64,000 nt of DNA, taken from the NCBI GenBank assembly GCA_003248315.1, contig QKWM01000004.1:3903001-3967000 (forward strand), written 5' to 3'. How positions within the stretch are numbered: position 1 is the first letter of the stretch; every line of letters starts with the position of its first letter. The DNA comes from Streptomyces sp. SW4. GTDB lineage: Bacteria; Actinomycetota; Actinomycetes; Streptomycetales; Streptomycetaceae. Shown piece by piece: positions 9,109-18,151 of this stretch. The notes under the pieces are model-generated. The model had not been told where the DNA came from. It saw only the letters and a list, made by a program, of their open reading frames with translations, and searched no databases. Made by a program: the position numbers and the translations under genes.

Positions 9109-9172
9109 GCACGCCCGCAGGGGCGCGGGGAACTGCACGCGCAACCACCGGCGACCCGGCACCCGCGCACGC
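9109..9172. repeat. dispersed intergenic repeat, related to the 2.3-2.7 kb tandem unit
   Basis: GCAGGGGCGCGGGGAACTGC followed by CGCGCAACCACCGGCGACCC and GGCACCCGCG aligns with the tandem unit at 2301-2669. It sits directly after the glkA stop, again in a 3' flank. Confidence 0.7.
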
Positions 9173-9198
9173 ACCCCCGCGCCCCGAGCTCCCGGGCG

Positions 9199-9211
9199 TA
9201 CATTGATCACC
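9199..9211 (+). promoter_or_regulatory. leaderless promoter of the EEP-family gene
   Basis: TACATT (9199-9204) ends 7 nt before ATG 9212 and no Shine-Dalgarno sequence is present. Confidence 0.4.
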
Positions 9212-9954
9212 ATGGAGCCGCTCCCCACCTCCCGCACCGAACCCGACGGTTCCGCCGTCATCCGCGTCCTGAGCTACAACATCCGCTCGATGCGCGACGA
9301 CACCGCCGCCCTGGCCCGCGTCATCAGGGCCTGCGCCCCCGATCTGGTCCTGGTCCAGGAAGCCCGCGCTTCTTCCGCTGGCGCAAGAAGCTCGCCCGGC
9401 TGGCCCGCGCCGCCGACCTGGTCGTCCTCACCGGCGGCGCCACGGCCGCGGGACCGGCGATCCTCTGCGGCCTGCGCGCCACCGTGGAGCGCACCGAGGA
9501 CGTGCTGCTCCCGCTCACCCCCGGCCTGCACCGCCGCGGCTTCGCCACCGCCGTCGTCCGCTTCGGCAAGGCCCGCCTCGGCGTCCTGTCCTGCCATCTG
9601 TCGCTGCAGAAGGACGAGCGGTACGCGCAGGGCGGCATGCTCCTGGACCGGCTGGCCGGCCTCGGCGCGCCCCACGCGGTCGCGGGCGGCGACCTCAACG
9701 AACGCCCCGAGGGGCCCACCTTCCGCCGGCTCGCCGCCGGCCTGACGGACTGCCGGGCCGCCGCACCCTGGGGCGGGGAGGCGACCTCCACCCCGGCCGA
9801 CCCGCACCAGCGCATCGACGCGATCTTCGCGACCCGGGGCATCGAGGTGCTGGGCTGCGGGGTGCCGCACGGGGCGCCGGGCGTGAGCGAGGACGACCTG
9901 AGGGCGGCCACGGACCACCTTCCGGTCCTGGCCGCCCTCAGGGTCCCGGCGTAG
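9212..9954 (+). CDS. endonuclease/exonuclease/phosphatase family protein (one -1 frameshift)
   Basis: Reconstructed 247 aa. Motifs in order: RVLSYNIRSM (metal Asn, residue 19-28), DLVLVQEAPRF (metal Glu, about 48), LSCHLSL (about 130), GGDLNERPEG (Asp/Asn pair, about 160), IDAIFATRGI (about 195) and TDHLPVLAAL with the catalytic His at the C-terminus. This is a complete EEP phosphoesterase active site. The frame breaks in the C run at 9363-9365. No signal peptide is evident, so it is probably cytoplasmic; the substrate (nucleic acid, phospholipid or sugar phosphate) is not identifiable. Confidence 0.82.
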
Positions 9955-9961
9955 CGACCCC

Positions 9962-10589
9962 CTAGACCACGGCTCCCCGGCCGGGGTCGTCGTCGTCCTC
10001 GTCGTCGTCGCGCATCCGCATCACCAGCGTGGCGAAGCCGCCGAGGAAGCCGCCGATGCACAGCGTCGCCAGCCACCACGTCATGTGCCAGCCGAGCAGC
10101 ACCGCGAGCAGCATGAGCACCGGGCCGCCGAGGACTCCCAGCCAGGCGAACTTGGCGGTCGCGTCCGCCTCGGGCAGCGGCGGCGGCTCCGGCGGCACGA
10201 AGTGGCCCTCGTCGTCGGCGTCGAAGTCGTCGTCGGAGGGCTCGGGCGTGCTGTAGTCGCGCGGCCCCGGGCCGACGCCGGGCGCGAACGCGACGGAGCT
10301 GCCCAGCGGCCGGGCGGAGGCGGCGGGGCGCTCCTCGTCGGCCTCGGGCCGGTCGTCGTCGGCCCCTTCTCCAGCAGGGCCAGGTCCTCCACCGACTTGA
10401 ACGGCTTGGCGCCCGGCGGATCCGGGGCTCCTCGCCGTACCCGGCGACGATCGCCGCCCAGGCGGCGTCCTCGTCGACGGGCACGCCCCGCTCCTCGGGC
10501 GCGTCACCGCGCCGGCCGGCGGGCTCCTCCCGCTCCTCGCGCCGGTCCCGCTCCTCGCGGTCCTCGCGGTCGGCGTCGTGCTCAGCCAC
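9962..10589 (-). CDS. acidic membrane protein of unknown function (two -1 frameshifts)
   Basis: Reconstructed 209 aa. Residues 1-40 are highly charged (REDREERDRREEREE), followed by a disordered acidic stretch, two transmembrane helices near residues 150-195 (AWLGVLGGPVLMLLAVLL and WWLATLCIGGFLGGFATLVM) and an Asp-rich tail RMRDDDEDDDDPGRG. The GTG start at 10589 overlaps the stop of the upstream hydrolase gene, suggesting translational coupling. Breaks lie at about 10363-10366 and 10431-10434. I recognise it as a conserved streptomycete family without an assigned role. Confidence 0.65.
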
Positions 10590-11384
10590 CTGCGGTCGTC
10601 CCTTCCTTGCCGAGGCCGGGCTCCGGCTCCTTGACGAGACCGGGCGCGAGCCGGGCGACGAACGCCGCGCTCTCGGCGAAGATCCGGTCCGCGTCGTAGT
10701 CCAACGTCGCCACGTGGTAGCTCTGTTCCAGCAGGATCTCGGTCACGTCCGTGGACGACACCCGGGCGAGGACGCGGGCCGAGTCGGCGGGCGGCACCAC
10801 ATGGTCCTGCGGGCTGCGCAGGAGCAGCAGCGGCTGGGTGACCTGCGGCAGCTCGCCGTCGACCAGACGGAAGAAGGTCCGCAGCGAGTGGGCCGCGTGC
10901 AGCGGCACCTTCTCGTACCCCAGCTCCGTCGTCGACGGCCGGGCGATGTCGCTGGCGATCCCGCGCGTCGACCTCAGCAGGTGGCGGATCACCGGCAGCG
11001 CGTGCTGGGCCACGCCGTGCATGCGGTTCGCCGGGTTCACGACCATCACGCCGCTGACCGCGTCCCCGTGCCGGGCCGCCAGCCGCAGCGCCAGCGCGCC
11101 GCCCATGGACAGGCCGGCCACGAACACGCGCGTGCAGCGCTCGCGCAGGACGCGCAGTTCGCGGTCGACCTCCGCGTACCAGTCCTGCCAGCCGGTGAGC
11201 TGCATGTCCTCCCAGCGGGTGCCGTGCCCGGGCAGCAGCGGCAGGGCGACGGTCAGACCGCGGTCGGCGAGATACTCGGCCCAGGGGCGCAGCGACTGGG
11301 GGAACCGGTGAAGCCGTGGCAGAGGAGGACGCCGACTTCCCCGCCCTCGTGGCGGAACGGCTCGGCTCCGGGGAGGACCGGCAC
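10582..11384 (-). CDS. alpha/beta hydrolase, monoacylglycerol lipase or carboxylesterase type (one -1 frameshift)
   Basis: Reconstructed 267 aa. CHGFTGSPQSLRPWAEYLA forms the oxyanion region (about residue 25), GLSMGG holds the nucleophile Ser (about 97), SPQDHVVP the acid Asp (about 208) and SYHVATLDYD the catalytic His (about 238), so the triad is complete. The pattern HGFTG-GLSMGG is typical of Bacillus Est30 and monoacylglycerol lipases. The start is GTG 11384 with AGGAG 8 nt upstream. One C is missing in the run at 11298-11302. Its stop overlaps the start of the acidic membrane protein gene. It lies near PlsC, compatible with lipid turnover. Confidence 0.85.
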
Positions 11385-11577
11385 GTTTCGGTCTCCTGTT
11401 CGTGATGAGGCTGGCACGACGGATGTGACGCAGAGCCGGCACGAGGGATCGTGACGGCCGGCACGACGAGTGCAGTCACCTCACCGTACGCGACCGCACT
11501 GACACCGACCAGGGCCGCAGGCGCCTTTGCCGGTGCGCCGGGATAAGGTCTGACCCACAGACACAGGAGGCACTCGG

Positions 11578-12367
11578 TTGTTGTACGGCGCGATGAAGGT
11601 CACCGTCGGGGGCTCGCTGAAGCTTGCCTTCCGCCCCTGGGTGGAGGGCCTGGAGAACGTCCCCGCCGAGGGCCCGGCGATCCTGGCCAGCAACCACCTG
11701 TCGTTCTCCGACTCCTTCTTCCTGCCGGCGGTCCTCGACCGCAAGGTGACCTTCATCGCCAAGGCGGAGTACTTCAACACCCCCGGGTGAAGGGCCGGCT
11801 GACCGCCGCGTTCTTCAAGGGCGTCGGACAGCTCCCGGTGGACCGCTCCGGCGCGCGCGGCGCGGGCGAGGCCGCGATCAAGAGCGGCATAGAGGTCCTG
11901 GAGCGCGGTGAGCTGTTCGGGATCTATCCGGAGGGCACCCGCTCGCCCGACGGGCGGCTCTACCGGGCAAGCCGGGTGGCCTGGCGCGGGTCGCGCTCGC
12001 CACCGGGGCCCCGGTCATCCCCGTCGCCATGATCGACACCGAGAAGATCCAGCCGCCCGGCAAGGTCGTGCCGAAGCTGATGCGGCCGGGCATCCGCATC
12101 GGCAGGCCCCTGGACTTCACCCGCTACCAGGGCATGGAGCACGACCGCTTCGTGCTCCGCGCGGTGACCGACGAGGTCATGTACGAGATCATGAAGCTCT
12201 CCGGCCAGGAGTACGTCGACATGTACGCGACCGCCATGAAGCGGCAGCTCGCGGAGGCGGCCAAGGCCGGGAAGGAGGCGGGCAAGGCGGCGAAGGCCGC
12301 GCTGGCCCGCGCCGAGAAGGAGCAGGCGGACAAGGAGCGGGCCGAGAAGGAGCGGGACGGGAAGTAG
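11578..12367 (+). CDS. 1-acyl-sn-glycerol-3-phosphate acyltransferase, PlsC family (two -1 frameshifts)
   Basis: Reconstructed 263 aa. NHLSFSD (about residues 40-46) is the catalytic H-x4-D motif and IYPEGTRS (about 115-122) is motif III; VDRSGARG is the substrate-binding motif II. It acylates lysophosphatidic acid or a related glycolipid acceptor at the membrane. The last 45 residues are a Lys/Ala/Glu-rich helix that may be a coiled coil. AGGAGG is 7 nt before TTG 11578; ATG 11593 is an alternative. Breaks lie at 11785-11787 and 11965-11967. In mycobacteria an acyltransferase of this group (Rv2182c) sits in the same neighbourhood. Confidence 0.85.
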
Positions 12368-12398
12368 CCGCGGCGGGCCGTACGGCAGGGGTGGGGAG

Positions 12399-13633
12399 AT
12401 GGCCAAGCGCGAGCGAGTCATGAGGATGTCCGTCGAGCAGCCGCTGTGGCGTGCGCTCACGGCGTACCGCGTGCTCACCCTGCTCTACGCGATCGGTCTG
12501 TTCGCCACCGCCCACGACGAGTTCACCCGCCCCTGGCTCGCCGTCGCCTACTTCGCCGTGCTGGCCGTGTGGACCCTGGCCACCCTGCCCAGGGTCGCCG
12601 GTGCCGCCGCCTGCACCCGGCGCTTCCTCGCCGCCGACCTCACCATCGCGCTCACCGGCATCCTGCTCACCCCCTCGCCGACGCCCCGGAGCGGGTCGCG
12701 GACGGCGGCCCCACCATGCCGTCGATATGGACCGCCGGATCCGTCCTGGCCTTCGCGATCAAGGGCGGCTGGCGCTGGGCGGCGCTGGCCTCCACGCTGG
12801 TCGCCGTCGCCAACCTGATCGAGCGCGGCTCGCCCGCCCGCGACACCGTCCACAACGTGATCCTGGTCTGGGTCGCCTCCATCGCCATCGGCTACGTCGT
12901 CGAGGTCGCCCGCGCCTCCGAGCGCACCCTCGCCCGCGCCCTGGAGATCGAGGCGGCGACCCGGGAGCGGGAGCGGCTCGCCCGCGACATCCACGACAGC
13001 GTCCTGCAGGTGCTGGCCATGGTCCAGCGGCGCGGCGCGGTCCTCGGCGGCGAGGCGGCCGAGCTGGGCCGGCTCGCGGGCGAACAGGAGGTCGCCCTGC
13101 GCACCCTGGTCTCCGGCGGCATCGTGCCCGCCTCCCGGGTGTCGGAGGACACCGCGCGAGGAGCCGTCGTACGGGCGGTGGACGAACCGGAGCCGGACGG
13201 GACGGACGGTCCCGTCGACCTGCGCACCCTGCTCGCCCCCTACGCCTGCGCCCGGGTGAGCCTCGCCGAGCCCGGCGCACCGGTGCCCCTGCCGCCGGAC
13301 GCGGCCCGGGAGATCGCCGCCGCCGTCGGGGCCGCCCTGGACAACGTCCGCCGGCACGCCGGGGAGCGGGCGCGCGCCTGGATCCTCGTCGAGGACGAGC
13401 CGGACGAGGTGATCGTCACGGTCCGCGACGACGGCCCCGGCATCCCGGAGGGCCGGCTCGCCGAGGCCGAGAGCGAGGGCCGGCTCGGCGTGGCCCTGTC
13501 GATCCGGGGCCGGCTGCGCGACCTGGGCGGCACGGCCGAACTGGTCTCGGTGCCGGGGCAGGGCACCGAGGTCGAGCTGAGAGCACCGAAACACCGCAGT
13601 ACCGCACGGGGGAGGACGACCGCCGATGAGTGA
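12399..13633 (+). CDS. MacS-type sensor histidine kinase (one -1 frameshift)
   Basis: Reconstructed 411 aa. Four or five hydrophobic helices cover residues 20-165, then comes the HisKA_3 dimerisation helix ERERLARDIHDSVLQVLAMVQ with the phospho-accepting His near 198, and the HATPase domain with DNVRRHA (N box) and RDDGPGIPEG (G box). The substrate sensed is unknown. The break is in the C run at 12670-12674. I start at ATG 12399, which abuts GGGGAG; ATG 12420 or 12426 are alternatives. Its stop overlaps the ATG of the response regulator by 8 bp, so the pair is cotranscribed. Confidence 0.85.
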
Positions 13634-14303
13634 ACGACAGGAACCGATCAAGGTGATGGTGGTCGACGACCACCCCATGTGGCGCGACGCCGTCGCCCGC
13701 GACCTGAGCGAGTCCGGCTTCGAGGTGGTGGCCACCGCGGGCGACGGCGACCAGGCCGTGCGCCGGGCCCGGGCCACCACCCCCGACGTCCTGGTGCTCG
13801 ACCTCAACCTGCCCGGCAAGCCCGGCGTGCAGGTCTGCAAGGAGGTCGTCGGCGCCGACCCGGCCGTGCGGGTGCTGGTGCTGTCGGCGAGCGGGGAGCA
13901 CGCCGACGTCCTGGAGGCGGTCAAGTCCGGCGCCACCGGATACCTGCTGAAGTCGGCATCGACGGAGGAACTCCAGGACGCGGTGCGCCGCACGGCCGCC
14001 GGCGACCCGGTCTTCACGCCCGGCCTGGCCGGTCTGGTCCTCGGCGAGTACCGCCGCCTCGCCTCCGAACCGGCCCCCGCGCCGGAGGCCGGCCGGCCGG
14101 ACGCGCCGCGGCTGACCGAGCGGGAGACCGAGGTGCTGCGGCTGGTCGCCAAGGGCCTGAGCTACAAGCAGATCGCCGAGCGCCTGGTCATCTCCCACCG
14201 CACCGTGCAGAACCACGTCCAGAACACCCTGGGCAAGCTCCAGTTGCACAACCGCGTGGAACTGGTGCGGTACGCGATAGAGCGGGGCCTCGACGACGCG
14301 TGA
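13626..14303 (+). CDS. NarL/FixJ-family response regulator
   Basis: 225 aa. The receiver domain has the acidic pair D14-D15, phosphorylation site D59 in VLDLNLPG, and K109 in YLLKSA. After a Pro/Ala linker (about 145-160) comes a LuxR-type helix-turn-helix: LTERETEVLRLVAKGLSYKQ and IAERLVISHRTVQNHVQNTL. Partner of the overlapping sensor kinase gene. Frame intact. The target genes are unknown; the nearest same-strand candidate is the following dehydrogenase gene. Confidence 0.93.
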   Translation: MSERQEPIKVMVVDDHPMWRDAVARDLSESGFEVVATAGDGDQAVRRARATTPDVLVLDLNLPGKPGVQVCKEVVGADPAVRVLVLSASGEHADVLEAVKSGATGYLLKSASTEELQDAVRRTAAGDPVFTPGLAGLVLGEYRRLASEPAPAPEAGRPDAPRLTERETEVLRLVAKGLSYKQIAERLVISHRTVQNHVQNTLGKLQLHNRVELVRYAIERGLDDA

Positions 14304-14482
14304 GGCGCACGCCGGCCGCGTCCCGCGCCGGCGCTCGTGCCGAGGGGACGCGACCGGGCGCCGGGGCCGCGCCGCGCGCCCCCGCCGTCGCCGGGGCGCG
14401 GATCGCCGTATATTCGCCGGTGCGGACAGGCGTGACGAAACGCCCTGGACCCGGTGAAACCGCGCGACCCCCGGAGGGCCCC

Positions 14483-15478
14483 TTGGAGATCCTGGCGTTC
14501 GGTGTGCAGGCCGACGAGAAGCCCCTGATCGAGCAGGCCTTCCGGGATCTGGACCCGGTGCGCTGCCTGGACGTCTTCCTCACCGAGGACACCGCCCCCA
14601 TCGCCGCCGGCCACGAGATCGTCTCCACGTCCGTCAACGCCGACCTCGGCGCGGGCGTGCTGGAGATCCTGGCGGCCGGCGGCACCCGGATGGTCGCCCA
14701 GCGCTCCACCGGCTTCAACAACATCGACCTGACCACCGCCGAGCGCCTCGGGATGACCATCGCGCGCGTGTCGTACTACTCGCCGTACTCCGTCGCCGAG
14801 TTCGCCTGGACCCTCGCCATGGCCGTCAACCGCCGCGTCGTGCGCGCCTCCACGCGCACCCGCGACTTCGACTTCCGGCTGCACGGGCTGATGGGCCGCG
14901 ACATGCACGGCCGCACCGCCGGTGTCCTCGGCACCGGCAAGATCGGCGCGGCCTTCGCCCGGATCGCGCACGGCTTCGGCATGCGGCTGCTCGGCTGGGA
15001 CCTCGCCGAGAACCCGGCCTGCCTCGAACTGGGCATGGCCTACGTCCCCAAGGAGCAGCTGCTCGCCGAGTCCGACCTGGTCAGCCTGCACGTGCCGCTG
15101 ATGCCCGAGACCCGGCACCTCATCGACGCGGACGCGCTGAAGGCGATGAAGGACGACGCCGTCCTCGTCAACTCCAGCCGCGGCGGCCTCATCGACACCG
15201 CGGCCCTCGTGGGGGAGCTGCGCGCCGGCCGCTTCACGGGCGTCGGCCTGGACGTCTACGAGGCGGAGGCGGGCCTGTTCTTCCTCGACAAGTCCCTGGA
15301 ACCCATCGCGGACGACACCCTGGCCCGCCTCGTCACCTTCCCCAACGTCCTGGTCACCTCGCACCAGGCCTACTACACCGAGGACGCCGTCCGGCAGATC
15401 GCCGGCACCACCGCGCGCAACGTCGCCGACTACCGGGCCGGCCGCCGCTCGGAGAACGTGCTGGTGCCGCACAGCTGA
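14483..15478 (+). CDS. 2-hydroxyacid dehydrogenase, D-lactate dehydrogenase type
   Basis: 331 aa, the usual length. GVLGTGKIGAAFA (about residues 150-162) is the NAD-binding loop; catalytic Arg is in NSSRGG (about 236), Glu in DVYEAE (about 263) and His in SHQAYYTE (about 296). The C-terminal half and overall length match D-lactate dehydrogenases (pyruvate to D-lactate, cytoplasmic). Start is TTG 14483 with GGAGGG 5 nt upstream. Its 3' end overlaps the convergent trpEG gene by 49 bp. Frame intact. Substrate could be another 2-ketoacid. Confidence 0.9.
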   Translation: MEILAFGVQADEKPLIEQAFRDLDPVRCLDVFLTEDTAPIAAGHEIVSTSVNADLGAGVLEILAAGGTRMVAQRSTGFNNIDLTTAERLGMTIARVSYYSPYSVAEFAWTLAMAVNRRVVRASTRTRDFDFRLHGLMGRDMHGRTAGVLGTGKIGAAFARIAHGFGMRLLGWDLAENPACLELGMAYVPKEQLLAESDLVSLHVPLMPETRHLIDADALKAMKDDAVLVNSSRGGLIDTAALVGELRAGRFTGVGLDVYEAEAGLFFLDKSLEPIADDTLARLVTFPNVLVTSHQAYYTEDAVRQIAGTTARNVADYRAGRRSENVLVPHS

Positions 15479-17324
15479 CCGGCCAGCTCCCGCACGATCG
15501 CGGCGCCGTTCAGCGTCAGCACCGACTCCGGGTGGAACTGCACCCCGGCGAACCCGGGACCCCGCAGCGCGTGCACCTCGCCGCCCGCCGACCGGCTCAC
15601 CTCGATGCCGTGCGCGGCCAGCTCCTCGGCGGCGGCGTCGTCGCAGCGCGCGACGAAGCTGTTGTAGAAGCCGACGGTCTCGCGCCGCCCGAACAGGTCG
15701 ATGTCCACCTGCGCCCCTGGTACGGCACCTCCTTGCGGACGATGTCCAGCCCCAGCTCCGCCGCGATCAGCTCGTGCCCCAGGCACACCCCGAGCACGCC
15801 GTGCCGGTGCCCGCCGATCACCTCGGCCGCCAGGGCGCGCAGGAACCGCATCTTCGGGTCGGCCGTGTCCGAAGGATCGCCGGGGCCGGGGCCCAGCACC
15901 ACCGGACCGGTGTGGCCGAGCACCGCCTCCCGCAGCCCCGGCTCGTCGAACCGCCGGACGGTGACGTCCAGCCCGCCCGCCCGCAGCAGGTGCGCGAGCA
16001 TCGCGGTGAAGGTGTCCTCCCCGTCGACGACCAGGGCGTGCCCGTCGAGGGCCTCGGAGCGGACCTGCATCCGCAGCCAGAACGGGGCCAGGCAGGCACG
16101 GCGCCCGTCCAGCGCGGCCCGCACCCGGGGTCGTCCGCCAGCCGCGGACGCGCCGCCTCCGCGGACGGCCGGGCCGGGCGCACGCCCAGCGCGGCCAGCA
16201 CGCCGGCCGCCTTGGCGTGCGTCTCGGCGACCTCCCCGGCCGGGTCGGAGCCGCGCACCAGCGTCGCGCCGACCGGCACCCGAAGCCGCCCCGCGCGTCG
16301 ATGTCGGCGGTGCGGATGAGGATGGGGAGTCGAGGGACTGGGCGCCGGCCGCCCCTTCCCGCTCCCTCCCGGGTCGGTGCCGATCAGCGCCAGCGCCCCC
16401 GCGTAGTAGCCCCGTCCGCCGCTCTCGTGCCGCTCGATCACCCGGCAGGCGTTCTGCACCGGCGAGCCGGTCACGGTCGCCGCGAACATCGTCTCCCTCA
16501 GCACCTCCCGCACGTCCAGCGAGGACCTGCCGCGCAGCTCGTACTCGGTGTGCGCGAGGTGGGCCATCTCCTTCAGCCGGGGGCCGACGACGACCCCGCC
16601 CGGTCGCCGACGGTGCACATCATCTTCAGCTCCTCGTCGACGACCATCGACAGCTCCTCGATCTCCTTGCCGTCGGCGAGGAAGCCGAGCAGGTGCTCGG
16701 GGGTCGGGCCCTCGGCGGGGTAGCGGTAGGTCCCGCTGATCGGGTTCATGACGACCGTGCCGCCGGACATCCGCACGTGCACCTCGGGGCTCGCCCCGAC
16801 CAGCGTCCGCTCCCCGGTGTGCACGACGAACGTCCAGTACGCCCCCCGCTCGCTCTCCAGCAGGCGCCGGAACAGGGCCAGCGCGTCGGCCCGGCCGAAC
16901 CCCGGGATCCGTCCCTCGTACGTCCGCCGGATCACGAAGTTGGCGCCCTCCCGCGCCCGATCTCCTCGTCCAGCACCCGGCCGACGATCCGGGCGTACTC
17001 CTCGTCGCCGACGTCGAAGCCGCCGCCCTCGACCCGGACGTCGTGCGCGGGAAGCTGCTCCAGGGCCTGCGCCAGCGGCAGCTCGCCGCGCTCCTCGGGG
17101 GTCAGCACCAGCAGCGGGGTGCCGTCGTCGCGGACGTCGAAGCCGCGCTCCCGGATCTGGCGGAACGGGACCAGCGCCAGGCAGTCCCCGGGCAGGTCGG
17201 CCAGGCGCTCACGGACGCCGACCGGGCCGACCAGCACCTCGACCCGGTCGTGGTCGCGGCCGGGCGTGCGGCGGCGGAGCAGGGCGAACGGGCGGGAGTC
17301 CTTCAGCAGGCCGTGCAGGTTCAT
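15430..17324 (-). CDS. trpEG: fused anthranilate synthase TrpE-TrpG (seven -1 frameshifts)
   Basis: Reconstructed 633 aa. N-terminal chorismate-binding part includes MNPISGTYRYP (about residue 193), FLADGKEIEELSMVVDEE, and ETMFAATVTGSPVQNACRVIERHE (about 273-296). The C-terminal glutamine amidotransferase has LGPGPGDPSD, GVCLGHE (nucleophile Cys, about 515) and GVQFHPESVL (His-Glu). It makes anthranilate from chorismate and glutamine. AAGGAG lies 9 nt before ATG 17324. Breaks are near 16951, 16600, 16343, 16325, 16285, 16128 and 15716, each one missing G or C; nothing else is lost, so I do not call it a pseudogene. Expression is controlled by the leader upstream. Residues around 16285-16350 are the least certain. 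Confidence 0.88.
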
Positions 17325-17372
17325 GGGTCCGTACTCCTTCTGAGTGAGACAGGAGCGGACCGCCGGGAACGC

Positions 17373-17400
17373 CGAAGGCCGCCCCTTCGGGCGGCCTTCG
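17373..17400 (-). terminator. trp attenuator terminator hairpin
   Basis: CGAAGGCCGCCC and GGGCGGCCTTCG form a perfect 12-bp stem with a 4-nt loop, between the leader peptide stop (17422) and the trpEG start (17324). There is no long T tract, as is common in Streptomyces. Confidence 0.85.
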
Positions 17401-17421
17401 CGATGTCGTGGGTACGCGCAG

Positions 17422-17493
17422 TCAGCGGGCCGCCGGAGAAGCGGTCCACCACCAGTTCCGGGCCGGGCAGGTCCGGAGTGCGTGCGCGAACAT
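17422..17493 (-). CDS. trpL: trp leader peptide with three consecutive Trp codons
   Basis: 23-codon ORF starting ATG 17493 and ending TGA 17422-17424; it reads MFAHALRTCPARNWWWTASP then AAR. Three adjacent TGG codons lie at 17446-17454. Tryptophan-starved ribosomes would stall there. The bases after the Trp codons (GGCGGCC, plus-strand 17428-17434) are complementary to GGCCGCC in the 5' arm of the terminator stem, giving a competing antiterminator. TAGGGT (17500-17505) ends 6 nt before the ATG, so the leader mRNA is probably itself leaderless; the TAG of the upstream tetR stop is part of this -10 box. Confidence 0.9.
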   Translation of the reverse strand: MFAHALRTCPARNWWWTASPAAR

Positions 17494-17499
17494 GCCGCA

Positions 17500-17505
17500 A
17501 CCCTA
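17500..17505 (-). promoter_or_regulatory. -10 box of the trp leader transcript
   Basis: TAGGGT on the minus strand, sharing its TAG with the stop codon of the upstream TetR gene and lying 6 nt before the trpL ATG. The -35 region is inside the tetR 3' end and is not clearly recognisable. Confidence 0.5.
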
Positions 17506-18099
17506 GCGCATGAGCAGCAGGGCCAGCGCGCGTTCGAGATGGCGGGTCAGCTCGTCGCCCTCGGGCAGCGTGGCGGGGACCGCGTGGCCGAGCTGCACAT
17601 GGCCGAGGTACACGCTGTAGGCGAGCAGCGCGCGCCGGCGCGCCTCCGGCTCGGGGAACCCCGCCTCGGCGAACAGCCCGGCGATGTAGCCGACGCGCCG
17701 TTCGGTGACCCGTTCCAGGGCCGCGGCGACCCGGGGGTCGTCGGCCGTGGCCAGCAGCGTGACCTCCAGCGGGTCGTCGGCCGCCGAGCGCACCGCCTCG
17801 ACGAACAGCCACCGCAGCCGCTCCTCGGGATCGGGCGTCACCTCGGCCTCGAGCGTGTCGATGTGGGCCTCGGTGTCGGTCTGAGCCCAGCGGGCCAGGG
17901 CGGCCTCGATGAGCGCGTCCCGGCCGGCGAAGTGCCAGTAGAAGCTGCCCTTCGTGGTGCCGAGCCGGGCGGCCAGCGGCTCCACCGCCACGGCCGCCAG
18001 CCCGCCCTCGCGCATCGCGGCGAGCGCCGCGTCGGCCCAGTCGCGGGCGGTCAGCCTGGCCTTGCGGCTGCGTTCGTCGTTCCCCGGCCGTTGCACCAT
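17503..18099 (-). CDS. TetR-family regulator
   Basis: 198 aa from ATG 18099. The helix-turn-helix is AAMREGGLAAVAVEPLAARL then GTTKGSFYWHFAGRDALIEA (about residues 25-65); the rest is an all-helical ligand domain with a variable sequence. It is divergent from the SRPBCC/DUF2867 gene at 18152, with two 18-bp operator-like palindromes in the 52-bp gap, which argues for autoregulation and control of that gene. A longer N-terminus (to 18168) would run through the operators and is rejected. Effector unknown. Confidence 0.88.
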   Translation of the reverse strand: MVQRPGNDERSRKARLTARDWADAALAAMREGGLAAVAVEPLAARLGTTKGSFYWHFAGRDALIEAALARWAQTDTEAHIDTLEAEVTPDPEERLRWLFVEAVRSAADDPLEVTLLATADDPRVAAALERVTERRVGYIAGLFAEAGFPEPEARRRALLAYSVYLGHVQLGHAVPATLPEGDELTRHLERALALLLMR

Positions 18100-18101
18100 G
18101 C

Positions 18102-18119
18102 CCGTACGGTACCGTACGG
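18102..18119. promoter_or_regulatory. TetR operator 1, perfect 18-bp palindrome
   Basis: CCGTACGGT/ACCGTACGG, perfect dyad 3 bp upstream of the TetR start codon in the divergent gap. Confidence 0.75.
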
Positions 18120-18123
18120 TTGA

Positions 18124-18141
18124 CCATACGCCACCGTATGG
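18124..18141. promoter_or_regulatory. TetR operator 2, near-palindrome
   Basis: CCATACGCC/ACCGTATGG, 22 bp (two helical turns) from operator 1 and with the same CC-N-TACG...CGTA-N-GG frame. It lies 10 bp before the ATG of the divergent gene. Confidence 0.65.
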
Positions 18142-18151
18142 AGGTGCTCCG

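Noticed and set aside
15430..17324. trpEG as a pseudogene
   Set aside because: All seven breaks are one-base losses in C/G runs, the same as in essential genes of the window, and all catalytic motifs survive in order.
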